Of a stretch of DNA of 22,994 nt, positions 1-8,279 are shown piece by piece. A program made the translations under genes and the position numbers. How positions within the stretch are numbered: the stretch's first letter is position 1; each line of letters starts with the position of its first letter. Origin of the DNA: VRUE01 sp046733315. Its GTDB lineage: Bacteria > Actinomycetota > Thermoleophilia > Solirubrobacterales > 70-9. Under the pieces are notes generated by a model that searched no databases, was not told the origin of the DNA, and saw only the letters and a list, made by a program, of their open reading frames with translations. The stretch is from the NCBI GenBank assembly GCA_046733315.1, contig JBKPOV010000159.1, positions 1 through 22,994 on the forward strand, in the 5' to 3' direction.

Positions 1-1
1 C

Positions 2-229
2 CTTCCATGCGAGGGCGAAGACTGTCAGGGAAGTCCAGCGGACCCGCCGACACTCCAGGTTGCGGCGAATGCAGAGAGTGACGCTGGGCGAAAAAACGGT
101 CCTACCCGCTGCGCGAAAGGCAAGCGCGCGGTGCGCCACAACGGCAAACGACGGTGTGTGACCAAAAACCACAAAGGCGCCCAGCGACACAAAAAACACC
201 GCCACGGCCGGGGAGGGCCCTCGCGATGA
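2..229 (+). CDS. C-terminal end of a protein of unknown function (5' end outside window)
   Basis: An open frame enters from the left edge and runs to TGA at 227-229, giving about 75 residues. It starts with a PCEGEDCQG segment followed by a proline stretch, and ends in a very basic tail rich in Lys, Arg and His with two cysteines (TRCAKGKRAV and KRRCVTK). Such Cys-containing basic tails are common at the C-termini of secreted proteins in Solirubrobacterales-type genomes (my recollection of the group, not a search). Its stop codon overlaps the start of the next gene as ATGA at 226-229, so the two are probably translationally coupled and may be paralogous or work at the same cell-surface site. 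No catalytic motif can be seen in the part present. Function unknown. Confidence 0.7.
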   Translation, partial: LPCEGEDCQGSPADPPTLQVAANAESDAGRKNGPTRCAKGKRAVRHNGKRRCVTKNHKGAQRHKKHRHGRGGPSR

Positions 230-2925
230 AGCGCTTGATCGCATCCATCTGGGTTGCCTCACTGGTCTCTCTGACTCTTGTAGGCAGCGCTGCCGCTGAT
301 GCCGGGGACTACGGGATCGAGTCGTTCAGTGCCTCGCTAACCAGCAATGAAGCAGGCGCCCACCCTGACTTCACGACGACCTTCGGACTCAAACGGGACC
401 CCGAAACCAACTTGATCTTCGCGCCGACTCGGGAGATAGCGATCGACCTCCCACCGGGACTTAGCGGAAACCCTAATGCAGCTACCAGGTGTACGGCGGC
501 CGATCTAGCCCTCACTGAACCCAACAACCCCAGCAACGAAAACTCCTGTCCAGTCGATTCCCAGGTCGGCGTCTCTGAAGTAACGGTCTATAACGGTGGC
601 GGCTTGAGGACTTTCCTGGAGCCGCTTTACAATATGGAGCCGGGCCCAGAATCGGTCGCCAGGTTGGGCTTCGTCGCAGAAGTCTTCCCCACCTTCGTCG
701 ATGTCGGGGTCCGCTCGGAGGGCGACTATGGGATTAGGGCCACCGTTCGGGGGGCTGGCTCGTTCATTCCACTGCTCTCGGCCACCACAACCATTTGGGG
801 CGTGCCTGCCGACGCTAGTCACAACGCGCAGCGCATCACGCCATATGAGGCGCTCCATTGCAGTGGGGAACCATGTACTACGCCAGGGGAAGAACCAAGG
901 TCCAGCGGCCTAAAGCCTGCGCCATATTTCACGAACCCAACCCGCTGCGGGGCGCCGCTCGAGGTCGGCATCACCGCCCGCAGCTATGCGCTGCCCGATC
1001 AGCCTTCGAGTCTCACTGACCCTCTCCCATCCATGGTCGGTTGCGGGAAACTGGGCTTCGACCCCAGTTTCTCCGCTGCTCCCACATCGAGACAAGCGGC
1101 CTCCCCTACCGGTCTCGATGCCAACCTCACGATTCCTCAGGACGAATCCGTCAAAGGACGGGCGACCTCTCAGCTGCGCTACGCGAGGGTCGAGCTTCCC
1201 AGGGGGGTCACGATCGCAAGCGGCGGTGGCGACGGCCTGGAGGCCTGCAGCGCCGCGCAGGTCGGCTTTGGCGCCAACGAGGCTTCGCATTGCCCAGATC
1301 GGGCAAAGATCGCGGCCGTCGAAGTAGAGGCGCCGGCACTCTCGCGCACGCTGCACGGCGCTGTCTACCAGCGCACGCCGGTCAAAGGCGACCTTTTTGG
1401 GTTCTGGCTTGTCGCCGACGAACTTGGCATGCACATCAAGCTTCCTGGCGTGGTGCATGCCGATCCCCAGACCGGGCAGCTGAGTGCGGTGGTCGAAGGC
1501 ACGCCGCAGACCGATGGCCTCCCCCAGGTTACGGTCGAGGCGTTTCGCCTCCACTTCAAGGGGGGCGCACGTGCCGTCCTCGCGGCGCCCCAGGACTGTG
1601 GGACGTACCAGACGGAATATGAATTTGGGCCATGGTCGGGTGGCGCCCCCGTCAAAGGCACGACCGCGATGACCTTCGATCAGGGCTGCGATACGGGCGG
1701 CTTCGATCCAAAGCTCGTGGCCGGTTCCACTGAACCGGTGGCGGGCGCCTTTGCTCCCTTCGTCGTGGATCTCATTCGTCAGAGCAGTGAACAGAACATC
1801 GCGGGCGTTACCGTCAGGCTGCCACTTGGTGTGACCGCCAAGCTTGCTGGCGTTCCTACCTGCGAGGGACCCGCGGCAGTCACGGGCCACTGCCCAGCGG
1901 CGTCCCTGATCGGCAAGGTTGCCGTGTCAGCGGGGCCCGGGCCAAGCCCCCTCTGGATCCCTAGGCCCGGCAAGGACCCTACGGCCGTATATCTGGGCGG
2001 CCCTTACCGTGGCGCGCCGCTCAGCGCGGTCGTCAGGGTCCCCGCTCAGGTTGGTCCTTTCGACCTCGGCACGGTGGTGAATCGAGTGGCGATCGACGTC
2101 GATCCCAGCACCGCGCAGGTGACGGCATCATCCGATCCGCTGCCCCAATTCCTCGAAGGGGTGCCGATCTCCTACCGCACGCTCCACGTCAGTGTCGACA
2201 AGAGTGGGTTCGCACTCAATCCAACCGGCTGTGAGGCGAAGCGGGTGAGTGCGCGGGTCATTTCCAGTCAAGGCGCCTCAGCAAGCCCCACTTCACGATT
2301 CCGGGTTGGCGGTTGCAGGGGTCTCGGCTTTAAGCCCAAGCTTTCGCTCAATTTGAAGGGCCCCATCAACCGCGGTGGCTTCCCGGCGCTGCGGGCCGTA
2401 TACCGCCCGCGCAAGGGCGACGCCAACGTCAGCTCTCTTCGAGTCACGTTGCCACGCTCGGCCTTCGTCGAACAGGCCCACTTCCGCACTGTCTGCACGA
2501 GGGTTCAGTTTGCCGACGGCCTGTGTCCGCCAGGTTCCATCTACGGCCACGTCAAAGCGTTCACCCCATTGCTCGACGCCCCCCTCGAAGGCCCAATCTA
2601 TCTGCGCTCCTCTAATCATCAGCTTCCAGATCTGGTGTTTGCATTGCGCGGGATGATAAATCTTGACCTTGTTGGCAGGGTCGACTCCATCCGCGGGCGT
2701 CTACGCACCAGGTTCGAATCGGCTCCTGACGCTCCTATCTCCAAGGTGGTGGTGGAGATGCGGGGGGGTCCGAAGAGCCTGATCGTCAACTCGACCAATC
2801 TGTGCAGTGGCAAGCACAGTGCCACGGGGGTCTTCGTCGCTCACAACGGAAAGCACCGCACGCTTCGCCCGCCGACCAACATTGACTGTTTGGCCGAGCA
2901 TAGGCCGTCACGTCACGCTAGGTAG
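226..2925 (+). CDS. Large modular secreted protein with repeated Cys-pair modules, function unknown
   Basis: 899 residues. I chose ATG 226 over an upstream in-frame GTG at 154. It follows a strong ribosome site (GGGAGGG, 211-217, 8 nt spacing), overlaps the previous stop, and gives a clean signal peptide (MKRLIASIW, then a hydrophobic stretch ending SAAADA). The mature part holds about four related modules. Each has a Leu-Pro motif (LPPGL, LPRGV, LPLGV, LPRSA) followed by two cysteines, the second usually before Pro, and then an I/V-G-x-V or similar strand. Three modules open with a Gly-Cys-x-x-LGF or GGFDP-like sequence. This suggests stacked beta-sandwich domains, each with a disulfide. There are no membrane segments after the signal peptide, no enzyme motifs and no sortase signal. 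Probably a cell-surface or extracellular structural protein; the role is unknown. Similar long proteins are typical of Thermoleophilia (recollection). Confidence 0.85.
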   Translation: MKRLIASIWVASLVSLTLVGSAAADAGDYGIESFSASLTSNEAGAHPDFTTTFGLKRDPETNLIFAPTREIAIDLPPGLSGNPNAATRCTAADLALTEPNNPSNENSCPVDSQVGVSEVTVYNGGGLRTFLEPLYNMEPGPESVARLGFVAEVFPTFVDVGVRSEGDYGIRATVRGAGSFIPLLSATTTIWGVPADASHNAQRITPYEALHCSGEPCTTPGEEPRSSGLKPAPYFTNPTRCGAPLEVGITARSYALPDQPSSLTDPLPSMVGCGKLGFDPSFSAAPTSRQAASPTGLDANLTIPQDESVKGRATSQLRYARVELPRGVTIASGGGDGLEACSAAQVGFGANEASHCPDRAKIAAVEVEAPALSRTLHGAVYQRTPVKGDLFGFWLVADELGMHIKLPGVVHADPQTGQLSAVVEGTPQTDGLPQVTVEAFRLHFKGGARAVLAAPQDCGTYQTEYEFGPWSGGAPVKGTTAMTFDQGCDTGGFDPKLVAGSTEPVAGAFAPFVVDLIRQSSEQNIAGVTVRLPLGVTAKLAGVPTCEGPAAVTGHCPAASLIGKVAVSAGPGPSPLWIPRPGKDPTAVYLGGPYRGAPLSAVVRVPAQVGPFDLGTVVNRVAIDVDPSTAQVTASSDPLPQFLEGVPISYRTLHVSVDKSGFALNPTGCEAKRVSARVISSQGASASPTSRFRVGGCRGLGFKPKLSLNLKGPINRGGFPALRAVYRPRKGDANVSSLRVTLPRSAFVEQAHFRTVCTRVQFADGLCPPGSIYGHVKAFTPLLDAPLEGPIYLRSSNHQLPDLVFALRGMINLDLVGRVDSIRGRLRTRFESAPDAPISKVVVEMRGGPKSLIVNSTNLCSGKHSATGVFVAHNGKHRTLRPPTNIDCLAEHRPSRHAR

Positions 2926-3102
2926 ACCTAGATCGAGGGGGAGGAATTACGTAATGTTCTCGCGTATAGCAACCGCTTTGGCATCTCCGGGATAGCACGC
3001 TCTCTCTCTGGCGAGTGAAGAAGAAATCGACGAGAATTGCCCTGCCACTCCCGCTGATGCACGTCCGTAGCTCGCAAAATTCATTGCGGTTTATGACGAC
3101 TC

Positions 3103-4176
3103 GTGAGTCGTTGCAACAAAGTCCCTAGTCTCGCCGGCTTCGTGGCGCGAATCCTCTCGACAGAGCAGGGCGGTCGCCGGCGCTTCGTTGTCTCTGTCTG
3201 CGGACTGCTCATCACCGCGCTGTTGCCCACTGCCAAGGCCGGCGCAACTGATGTCGACACCCTGCGAGGAAAGATTTCGGCTGCGCGCACCGAGGCGAGG
3301 TCGCTGGCGTCGGAACTGCAGGCGGCGCAGGGTGAGATGGCGGCTGCCGAACAGGAAGCTGAGGCGGCCGGCGCCCGTGAGGAGAAGCTGACCGCGCTGC
3401 TGGCGACCGGCGAGGAAAAGGCCGCACGTCTCGCAGGCGAAGTGCGACGGACGCAAGCTCGGCTGGCGGCGGAGAAGCGGCGCCTTCACCGCGCCCGCGC
3501 CGCCCTCTCGCAGCGTCTCGTCGCGATCTATGAGAGCGGCTCGCCGAGCACAGCGAGCGTGATCCTCGCCTCCGACAGCATCGAGGAGCTTGCGACCCGA
3601 ACTGAATACCTTGAGCGCATTGAGCAATCCGATTCAGACCTGGCTGCTCGCGTAGCCCAGGTGCGCCGCACCGTAGGCGTTGCGCTCCAGCGTATTGCGA
3701 TCCTGAAAGCCCGCGCCGACGCTTACAACGAGCGCCTCGCGGCTGCCCGTTCGGAAGTAGCCGCGGTTCGCGAAGACGCCGAGGCGGCCGCCGCTCACCT
3801 GCATTCGGTCGAGGCTGTCCGTTCGGCTGCCCTGGCGAGCCTCAAGTCGAAGGTTGACGGTTGGGTCACCGACATCGAGGCCGCCAAGGCCGCGATGGCC
3901 GAACGGGTCAGCGCCGAAGAAGCCGAAAACGAAGTCGAACGCTGGCTCGGCGGCCCGTACGCGATTCCTGCCTACATCGTGATGTGCGAGTCCGGTGGCA
4001 ACTACAGCGCCGTCAACCCTTCCTCGGGCGCCGGCGGCGCCTACCAAATCCTTCCGTCTACCTGGCAGCTTTATGGCGGGAAGGGGGAGCCCCAGAACGC
4101 CCCCAAGGCCGAACAAGACCGCATCGCTGCTGAAATCTGGGCAGATTCGGGCTCCAGTGCCTGGGTCTGCGGCTGA
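3103..4176 (+). CDS. Secreted coiled-coil protein with C-terminal transglycosylase-like (Rpf/lysozyme-fold) domain
   Basis: 357 residues from GTG 3103; GTG 3142 (344 residues) is an equally possible start and gives a more usual signal-peptide length. The hydrophobic segment VVSVCGLLITALLP ends in a TAKAGA cleavage-like site. A long Ala/Glu/Arg-rich coiled coil follows (about residues 50-280), of the kind found ahead of NlpC/P60 and other peptidoglycan hydrolases such as CwlO and Rip proteins. The last 70 residues are a lysozyme-fold transglycosylase domain. It contains MCESGGNYSAVNP with the likely catalytic Glu296, then GGAYQILPSTW, and ends in WVCG. Cys295 and Cys356 could form the disulfide known in resuscitation-promoting factors. 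Expected role: cleavage of peptidoglycan glycan strands during growth or division, outside the membrane. No Shine-Dalgarno sequence is clear, so the start is uncertain. Confidence 0.85.
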   Translation: MSRCNKVPSLAGFVARILSTEQGGRRRFVVSVCGLLITALLPTAKAGATDVDTLRGKISAARTEARSLASELQAAQGEMAAAEQEAEAAGAREEKLTALLATGEEKAARLAGEVRRTQARLAAEKRRLHRARAALSQRLVAIYESGSPSTASVILASDSIEELATRTEYLERIEQSDSDLAARVAQVRRTVGVALQRIAILKARADAYNERLAAARSEVAAVREDAEAAAAHLHSVEAVRSAALASLKSKVDGWVTDIEAAKAAMAERVSAEEAENEVERWLGGPYAIPAYIVMCESGGNYSAVNPSSGAGGAYQILPSTWQLYGGKGEPQNAPKAEQDRIAAEIWADSGSSAWVCG

Positions 4177-4272
4177 GCGGCGATTCCGCCCCGAATACGC
4201 CGGAAGTAGCGCGAAAGAGTCACGAAACCGGCTCATGCCATCTGAGCGGATTGGCATGATCGCTCGGCGACC

Positions 4273-7200
4273 ATGAGCAACCCGTCAGCCGTTCATTTGC
4301 ACGCCCACAGCGAGTACTCGCTGCTCGATGGCGCCTGCAAGATCGACGCGATGGCGGCGCGGGCGGCGGAGATGGGGCAGCCCGCCCTCGGGCTCACCGA
4401 CCACGGCGTGATGAATGGCGCCGTCGACCTCTACAAGGCCTGCAAGAAACACGGGATCAAGCCGATCGCAGGCTTCGAGGCCTACTTCGTCGACGACGTC
4501 AAGACGATCAAAGAAAAGCCGAAGTACGAGCGCAACCACCTGACGCTGCTGGCCGAAAACGACACTGGTTTCGCCAACTTGGTCAAGCTCACTTCGGCCG
4601 GTTTCCTCGAAGGCTTCTCGCGCGGCAAGGCCAACGTCGACATCGAGATGCTCGCCGCCCACGCCGAGGGCGTGATCGTGCTGACGGGCTGCCTGCAGTC
4701 GCGTTTCTGCCGCCGCCTGATCGAGGAGCGGCCCGAGGACGCCCGCGCCCACCTCGATGACCTGATTCAGACCTTCGGTCCCGAGCAGGTCTACTTCGAG
4801 GTGCAGAAGAACGGCATCCCCGAGCAGGACAAGGCCAACGAGGGGATCGTCCGCTACGCCCGCGAGCTCGGTCGCCCGCTGGTCGGTACGGCCGACGTGC
4901 ACTACCTGCGCCGGGAGGACTTCGACAACCACTCAGCGCTGCTCTGCGTGCAGACCAAGTCGACCTTGGAAGCCCCCAAGCTGAGCTTCGACACCAACGA
5001 GTTCTACCTCAAGGACTCCGAGGAAATGGCCGCCTCTTTCGCCGAGTGGCCGGAGGCGGTGCCGACGACGCTGGAGATCGCCGACCGCTGCGGGGTCGAG
5101 ATCGAGCTGGGCAAGCTGCTGCTACCCCGCTACCCCGCCCCCGACGGTGAGGAGCCCGAAGCGATGCTGCGCCGCATCGCTGCCGAGGGCATGCGCGCTC
5201 GCTACGGCGACCCGGTGCCGGCCGAGGCGCTGGAGCGGCTCGAGTTCGAGCTCGGCGTGATCGAGGAGATGGGCTTCTCCTCCTACTTCCTGATCGTCTG
5301 GGATTTCGTCCGCTACGCGAAGGACAACGGCGTCGCCGTCGGACCCGGCCGTGGCTCCGCCGCCGGCTCGATCGTCGCCTACGCGTTGACGATCACCGAT
5401 ATCGACCCGCTCTCCAACGACCTGCTTTTCGAGCGCTTCCTCAACCCGGGCCGCAAGTCGATGCCCGACATCGACATCGACTTCTCGGTGCGCGGGCGGG
5501 AGCGGGTGATCCGCTACGTCGCCGAGAAGTACGGCCGCGAGTCGGTGGCGCAGATCATCACCTTCGGCAAGATGGCGCCGCGCGCCGCCACCCGCGACGC
5601 GGCCCGCGTGCTCGGCTTCGACTACGGGACCGGCGACCGCCTCGCCAAGCAGATCCCCGAGCCGATCCTCGGCCGCAACCCCTCCTTCGCGGAATGCCTC
5701 AAGGAGGGGCAGGAGCTGCGCAAGACCTACGACGCCGAGCCCGACGCGAAACGCATCCTCGACGTCGCCCAGGGACTCGAGGGGATCATCCGCAACAACT
5801 CGATCCACGCCGCCGCGGTCGTGATCGCCGACCGGCCGCTGCAGGAGATCGTGCCGCTGCAGCTCGCCGAGGATCGCAGCGCTCCGGCTGCAACCAGCAA
5901 CGGAAACGGCAACGGAGCCGGCAAGGCCGAGCGCCAGTACAAGATCGTCACCCAGTACTCGATGGGCCCGATCGAGGAAATCGGCCTGCTGAAGATGGAC
6001 TTCCTCGGCCTCCGCAACCTCGACGTGATCGAGGACGCGGTGGAGATCATCCGCCGCTCGCGCGGGGTCGAGATCGAGATGAGCGCGATCCCGATGGACG
6101 ATGCCAAGACCTTCGAGATGCTCACTCGCGGCGACGGCACCGGCGTCTTCCAGCTCGAGTCCGAGGGAATGCGCGAGGCGATGAAGAAGGTGCGGCCGAG
6201 CGAGTTCGACGACATCGTCGCCCTCGTCGCCCTCTACCGGCCCGGCGCGATGAGCTACATCCCCGCCTACGCCAAGGGCAAGCGCAACCCCGCCTCGGTC
6301 ACCTATCCCGACGAGCGCCTGCGGCCGATCACGCAGCCGACCTACGGCTGCGTCCTCTACCAGGAGCAGTTGATGGAGATCGCCAAGCGGATGGCCGGCT
6401 TCAGCCCCGCCGAGGCGGATGACCTGCGCAAGGCGATCGGCAAGAAGAAGCGCGAGTTGATGGCGACGATGAAGGCTAAGTTCCTCGAAGGCATGGGGGC
6501 CTCCGGCACCGCCGACAAGGTCGCCAAGGACATGTGGTCGCTGATGGAGGCCGCCGCCGACTACTCCTTCAACAAGTCCCACGCCGCCTGCTACGCGCTG
6601 ATCTCCTACCGCACCGCCTACCTCAAGGCCAACTATCCGGCCGAGTACATGGCGGCGGTGATCTCCTCGGTGATGAACACCAAGGACAAGGTGCCCTTCT
6701 TCGTAAACCGCTGCGAGGAGATGGGTATCGAGGTCCTGCCCCCCGATGTCAACTCCTCCGATCACGACTTCGTCGTCTCCGAGAAAGCGATCCGCTTCGG
6801 CCTCGACGCGGTCAAGAACGTCGGCCACGCCGCCGTCGAGGCGATCTTGCGCGCCCGCGAGGATGGCCCGATCGCTTCGATCTGGGACTTCTGCGAGCGG
6901 GTCGATTCCCGCGCCGTCAACAAACGAGCGATCGAATGCTTGATCAAGTGCGGGGCGCTCGACTCCACCGGCGCCACCCGCAAGGGCATGCTGGAAGCGC
7001 TGCCAGCAGCCCAGTCGGCAGGCCAGAAGGCCCAGGAGGACGCGCAGATGGGCCAGGGCTCGATCTTCGACTTCGGCGAGGAGGCGGGCGCCGGCGCCCA
7101 CGCCACCCAAGCGCACCACCGCCCGCCGATCTCGGCCGCCGAGTTCGAGCGTGCCGAGCTGCTGTCGCTGGAGAAGGAGACGCTCGGCACCTACCTCTCC

Positions 7201-7812
7201 TCGCACCCGCTGACCGAAGTGCGCGGTGCCCTGCGCGCCCGGGTCGACTGCAGCCTCGCCGACCTCGCCGCCAAGCAGGACGGATCCTGGGTGACGGTTG
7301 GCGGGATCGTCACCGAGTGCAAGAAGATCCGCACCAAGAGCGGCAACCAGATGATGTTTGCCACCCTCGACGATGTCGAAGGCCAGGTCGAGATGCTCGT
7401 CTTCAAGGCCGATCAGGCCGAGAGCGCGAGCGTGATCGAGCCCGACGCGATCGTCGTCGTGCGCGGCCGCCTCGACCACAAGGATCGCGGCGAGACGAAG
7501 CTGGTCGTGCAGGAGGCCGAGCGCTTCGAACCCGACGCGGCTGAGATCGCCGCCGCGCCCGCCGTCGCAAGCGCGCCCAGTGGGCCGTTCGAGGTGGAGG
7601 TCGAGGCCGACATGCTCACCGACGCCCTTGTCGAGGAGCTGAAGGCGGTGCTCGAACACCACAAAGGCGAAGCCGAGGTGCACCTGGCGATCCGCAGCAA
7701 CGGCGGTGAGGCGAAGCGGCTGCTGCTCGGCGAGGGCTTCCGCGTGCGGCCCTCGGGCAGGCTGCAGAGCGAGCTGGATCACGTTCTAGGCACCGCTGCC
7801 TTGGCTGCATAG
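4273..7812 (+). CDS. dnaE: DNA polymerase III subunit alpha (replicative polymerase)
   Basis: 1179 residues, normal for DnaE1. It catalyses chromosomal DNA synthesis as the polymerase of the Pol III holoenzyme. The N-terminal PHP domain starts HLHAHSEYSLLDGA and keeps apparent metal ligands His8, His10, His12, Asp19, His44, Glu69, His89 and Asp208-x-His210. These positions are degenerate in the E. coli enzyme but kept in polymerases with PHP 3'-5' exonuclease activity. The catalytic aspartates are in PDIDIDF (Asp401 and Asp403) and KMDFLG (Asp576). An OB-fold (GSWVTVGGIV onward, about 1003-1085) and a short C-terminal tail follow. There is no intein. A lineage-specific Asn/Gly-rich linker (SNGNGNGAGKAE) lies at about residues 540-553. 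ATG 4273 directly precedes the first PHP strand; no good ribosome site is visible. It follows the wall enzyme by 96 nt in the same direction. Confidence 0.98.
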   Translation: MSNPSAVHLHAHSEYSLLDGACKIDAMAARAAEMGQPALGLTDHGVMNGAVDLYKACKKHGIKPIAGFEAYFVDDVKTIKEKPKYERNHLTLLAENDTGFANLVKLTSAGFLEGFSRGKANVDIEMLAAHAEGVIVLTGCLQSRFCRRLIEERPEDARAHLDDLIQTFGPEQVYFEVQKNGIPEQDKANEGIVRYARELGRPLVGTADVHYLRREDFDNHSALLCVQTKSTLEAPKLSFDTNEFYLKDSEEMAASFAEWPEAVPTTLEIADRCGVEIELGKLLLPRYPAPDGEEPEAMLRRIAAEGMRARYGDPVPAEALERLEFELGVIEEMGFSSYFLIVWDFVRYAKDNGVAVGPGRGSAAGSIVAYALTITDIDPLSNDLLFERFLNPGRKSMPDIDIDFSVRGRERVIRYVAEKYGRESVAQIITFGKMAPRAATRDAARVLGFDYGTGDRLAKQIPEPILGRNPSFAECLKEGQELRKTYDAEPDAKRILDVAQGLEGIIRNNSIHAAAVVIADRPLQEIVPLQLAEDRSAPAATSNGNGNGAGKAERQYKIVTQYSMGPIEEIGLLKMDFLGLRNLDVIEDAVEIIRRSRGVEIEMSAIPMDDAKTFEMLTRGDGTGVFQLESEGMREAMKKVRPSEFDDIVALVALYRPGAMSYIPAYAKGKRNPASVTYPDERLRPITQPTYGCVLYQEQLMEIAKRMAGFSPAEADDLRKAIGKKKRELMATMKAKFLEGMGASGTADKVAKDMWSLMEAAADYSFNKSHAACYALISYRTAYLKANYPAEYMAAVISSVMNTKDKVPFFVNRCEEMGIEVLPPDVNSSDHDFVVSEKAIRFGLDAVKNVGHAAVEAILRAREDGPIASIWDFCERVDSRAVNKRAIECLIKCGALDSTGATRKGMLEALPAAQSAGQKAQEDAQMGQGSIFDFGEEAGAGAHATQAHHRPPISAAEFERAELLSLEKETLGTYLSSHPLTEVRGALRARVDCSLADLAAKQDGSWVTVGGIVTECKKIRTKSGNQMMFATLDDVEGQVEMLVFKADQAESASVIEPDAIVVVRGRLDHKDRGETKLVVQEAERFEPDAAEIAAAPAVASAPSGPFEVEVEADMLTDALVEELKAVLEHHKGEAEVHLAIRSNGGEAKRLLLGEGFRVRPSGRLQSELDHVLGTAALAA

Positions 7813-7824
7813 CCAGTAAAAATC

Positions 7825-7854
7825 TTGTTTTACGCGGGCCTCCGTCCGTAGACT
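7825..7854 (+). promoter_or_regulatory. Candidate promoter of a leaderless transcript for the Cys-rich gene
   Basis: TTGTTT (7825-7830), an 18-nt spacer, then TAGACT (7849-7854). The -10 hexamer ends 8 nt before ATG 7863, so transcription would start at or next to the start codon. No Shine-Dalgarno sequence is present. The match to the sigma-70 consensus is moderate. Confidence 0.45.
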
Positions 7855-7862
7855 CTTGATTC

Positions 7863-8237
7863 ATGCCAGCTACGCGCGAGAAGACGGGTGAGTGCCGTCA
7901 GTGCCGCTCCTTCTGCGACAAGATGGTCGAGCCGCGCGGCTGCGTCGAAATGCGCTGCCGCTACCTCTACAGCTTCGTCGACATGCTGACCGGCAGCCAG
8001 TACGTCGGCTGCATGCAGGACGTATTCGCCGCCAAGGTCGACCTCGAGGCGGTGTTGCAGCCAGGCGGTTTCGGCGGGGTCAAGATGACCGGCGACGCAC
8101 TGCCGCACTGTCAGTTCTCGGTCGAGCGAGCCTACGAGGGCGAAGGGGGCTCCTACGACTGCGTCAACCGCCGCTTCTTCGACTGCAGCGACGGCGGTTC
8201 GGAGGGCATCAAGGCCTTCGACCTGCGCGACGTTTGA
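7863..8237 (+). CDS. Nine-cysteine small protein of unknown function
   Basis: 124 residues, apparently cytoplasmic (no signal peptide or membrane segment). Cysteines are at 11, 14, 18, 27, 32, 50, 83, 100 and 108. The first five form a C-x2-C-x3-C-x8-C-x4-C cluster, and there is a His-Cys pair at 82-83. The spacing suggests a bound metal ion or iron-sulfur cluster, but I do not recognise the family. The middle is a short hydrophilic helix (VFAAKVDLEAVL) and a Gly-rich turn (QPGGFGGVKM). It stands between dnaE and an acyl-CoA dehydrogenase with its own candidate promoter, so its neighbours give no clear hint. The start is supported by the TAGACT hexamer 8 nt upstream. It could be a zinc-ribbon-like adaptor or a redox protein; confidence is in the gene, not in a role. 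Confidence 0.8.
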   Translation: MPATREKTGECRQCRSFCDKMVEPRGCVEMRCRYLYSFVDMLTGSQYVGCMQDVFAAKVDLEAVLQPGGFGGVKMTGDALPHCQFSVERAYEGEGGSYDCVNRRFFDCSDGGSEGIKAFDLRDV

Positions 8238-8265
8238 GGCGGCACGGAGGCGAGGGGCTTCCGTG

Positions 8266-8271
8266 TACGAT
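8266..8271 (+). promoter_or_regulatory. Candidate -10 element (TACGAT) for leaderless acyl-CoA dehydrogenase mRNA
   Basis: TACGAT fits TAnnnT and ends 8 nt before ATG 8280. The only GGAGG-like stretch nearby is about 30 nt upstream of the ATG, too far for a ribosome site. No convincing -35 is seen. Confidence 0.4.
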
Positions 8272-8279
8272 CTCGCGCC

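Noticed and set aside
154..225. N-terminal extension of the large secreted protein
   Set aside because: It would place 24 basic residues before the signal peptide and overlap the end of the previous gene in another frame. ATG 226 has the ribosome site.
910..1890. 326-codon frame antisense to the secreted protein
   Set aside because: Arg/Gly-rich shadow without motifs, opposite a gene with signal peptide and internal repeats.
5122..7782. 886-codon frame antisense to dnaE
   Set aside because: Typical GC-rich shadow of a long gene; its translation is repetitive Asp/Gly/Leu/His without motifs, while the plus strand is unmistakably DnaE.
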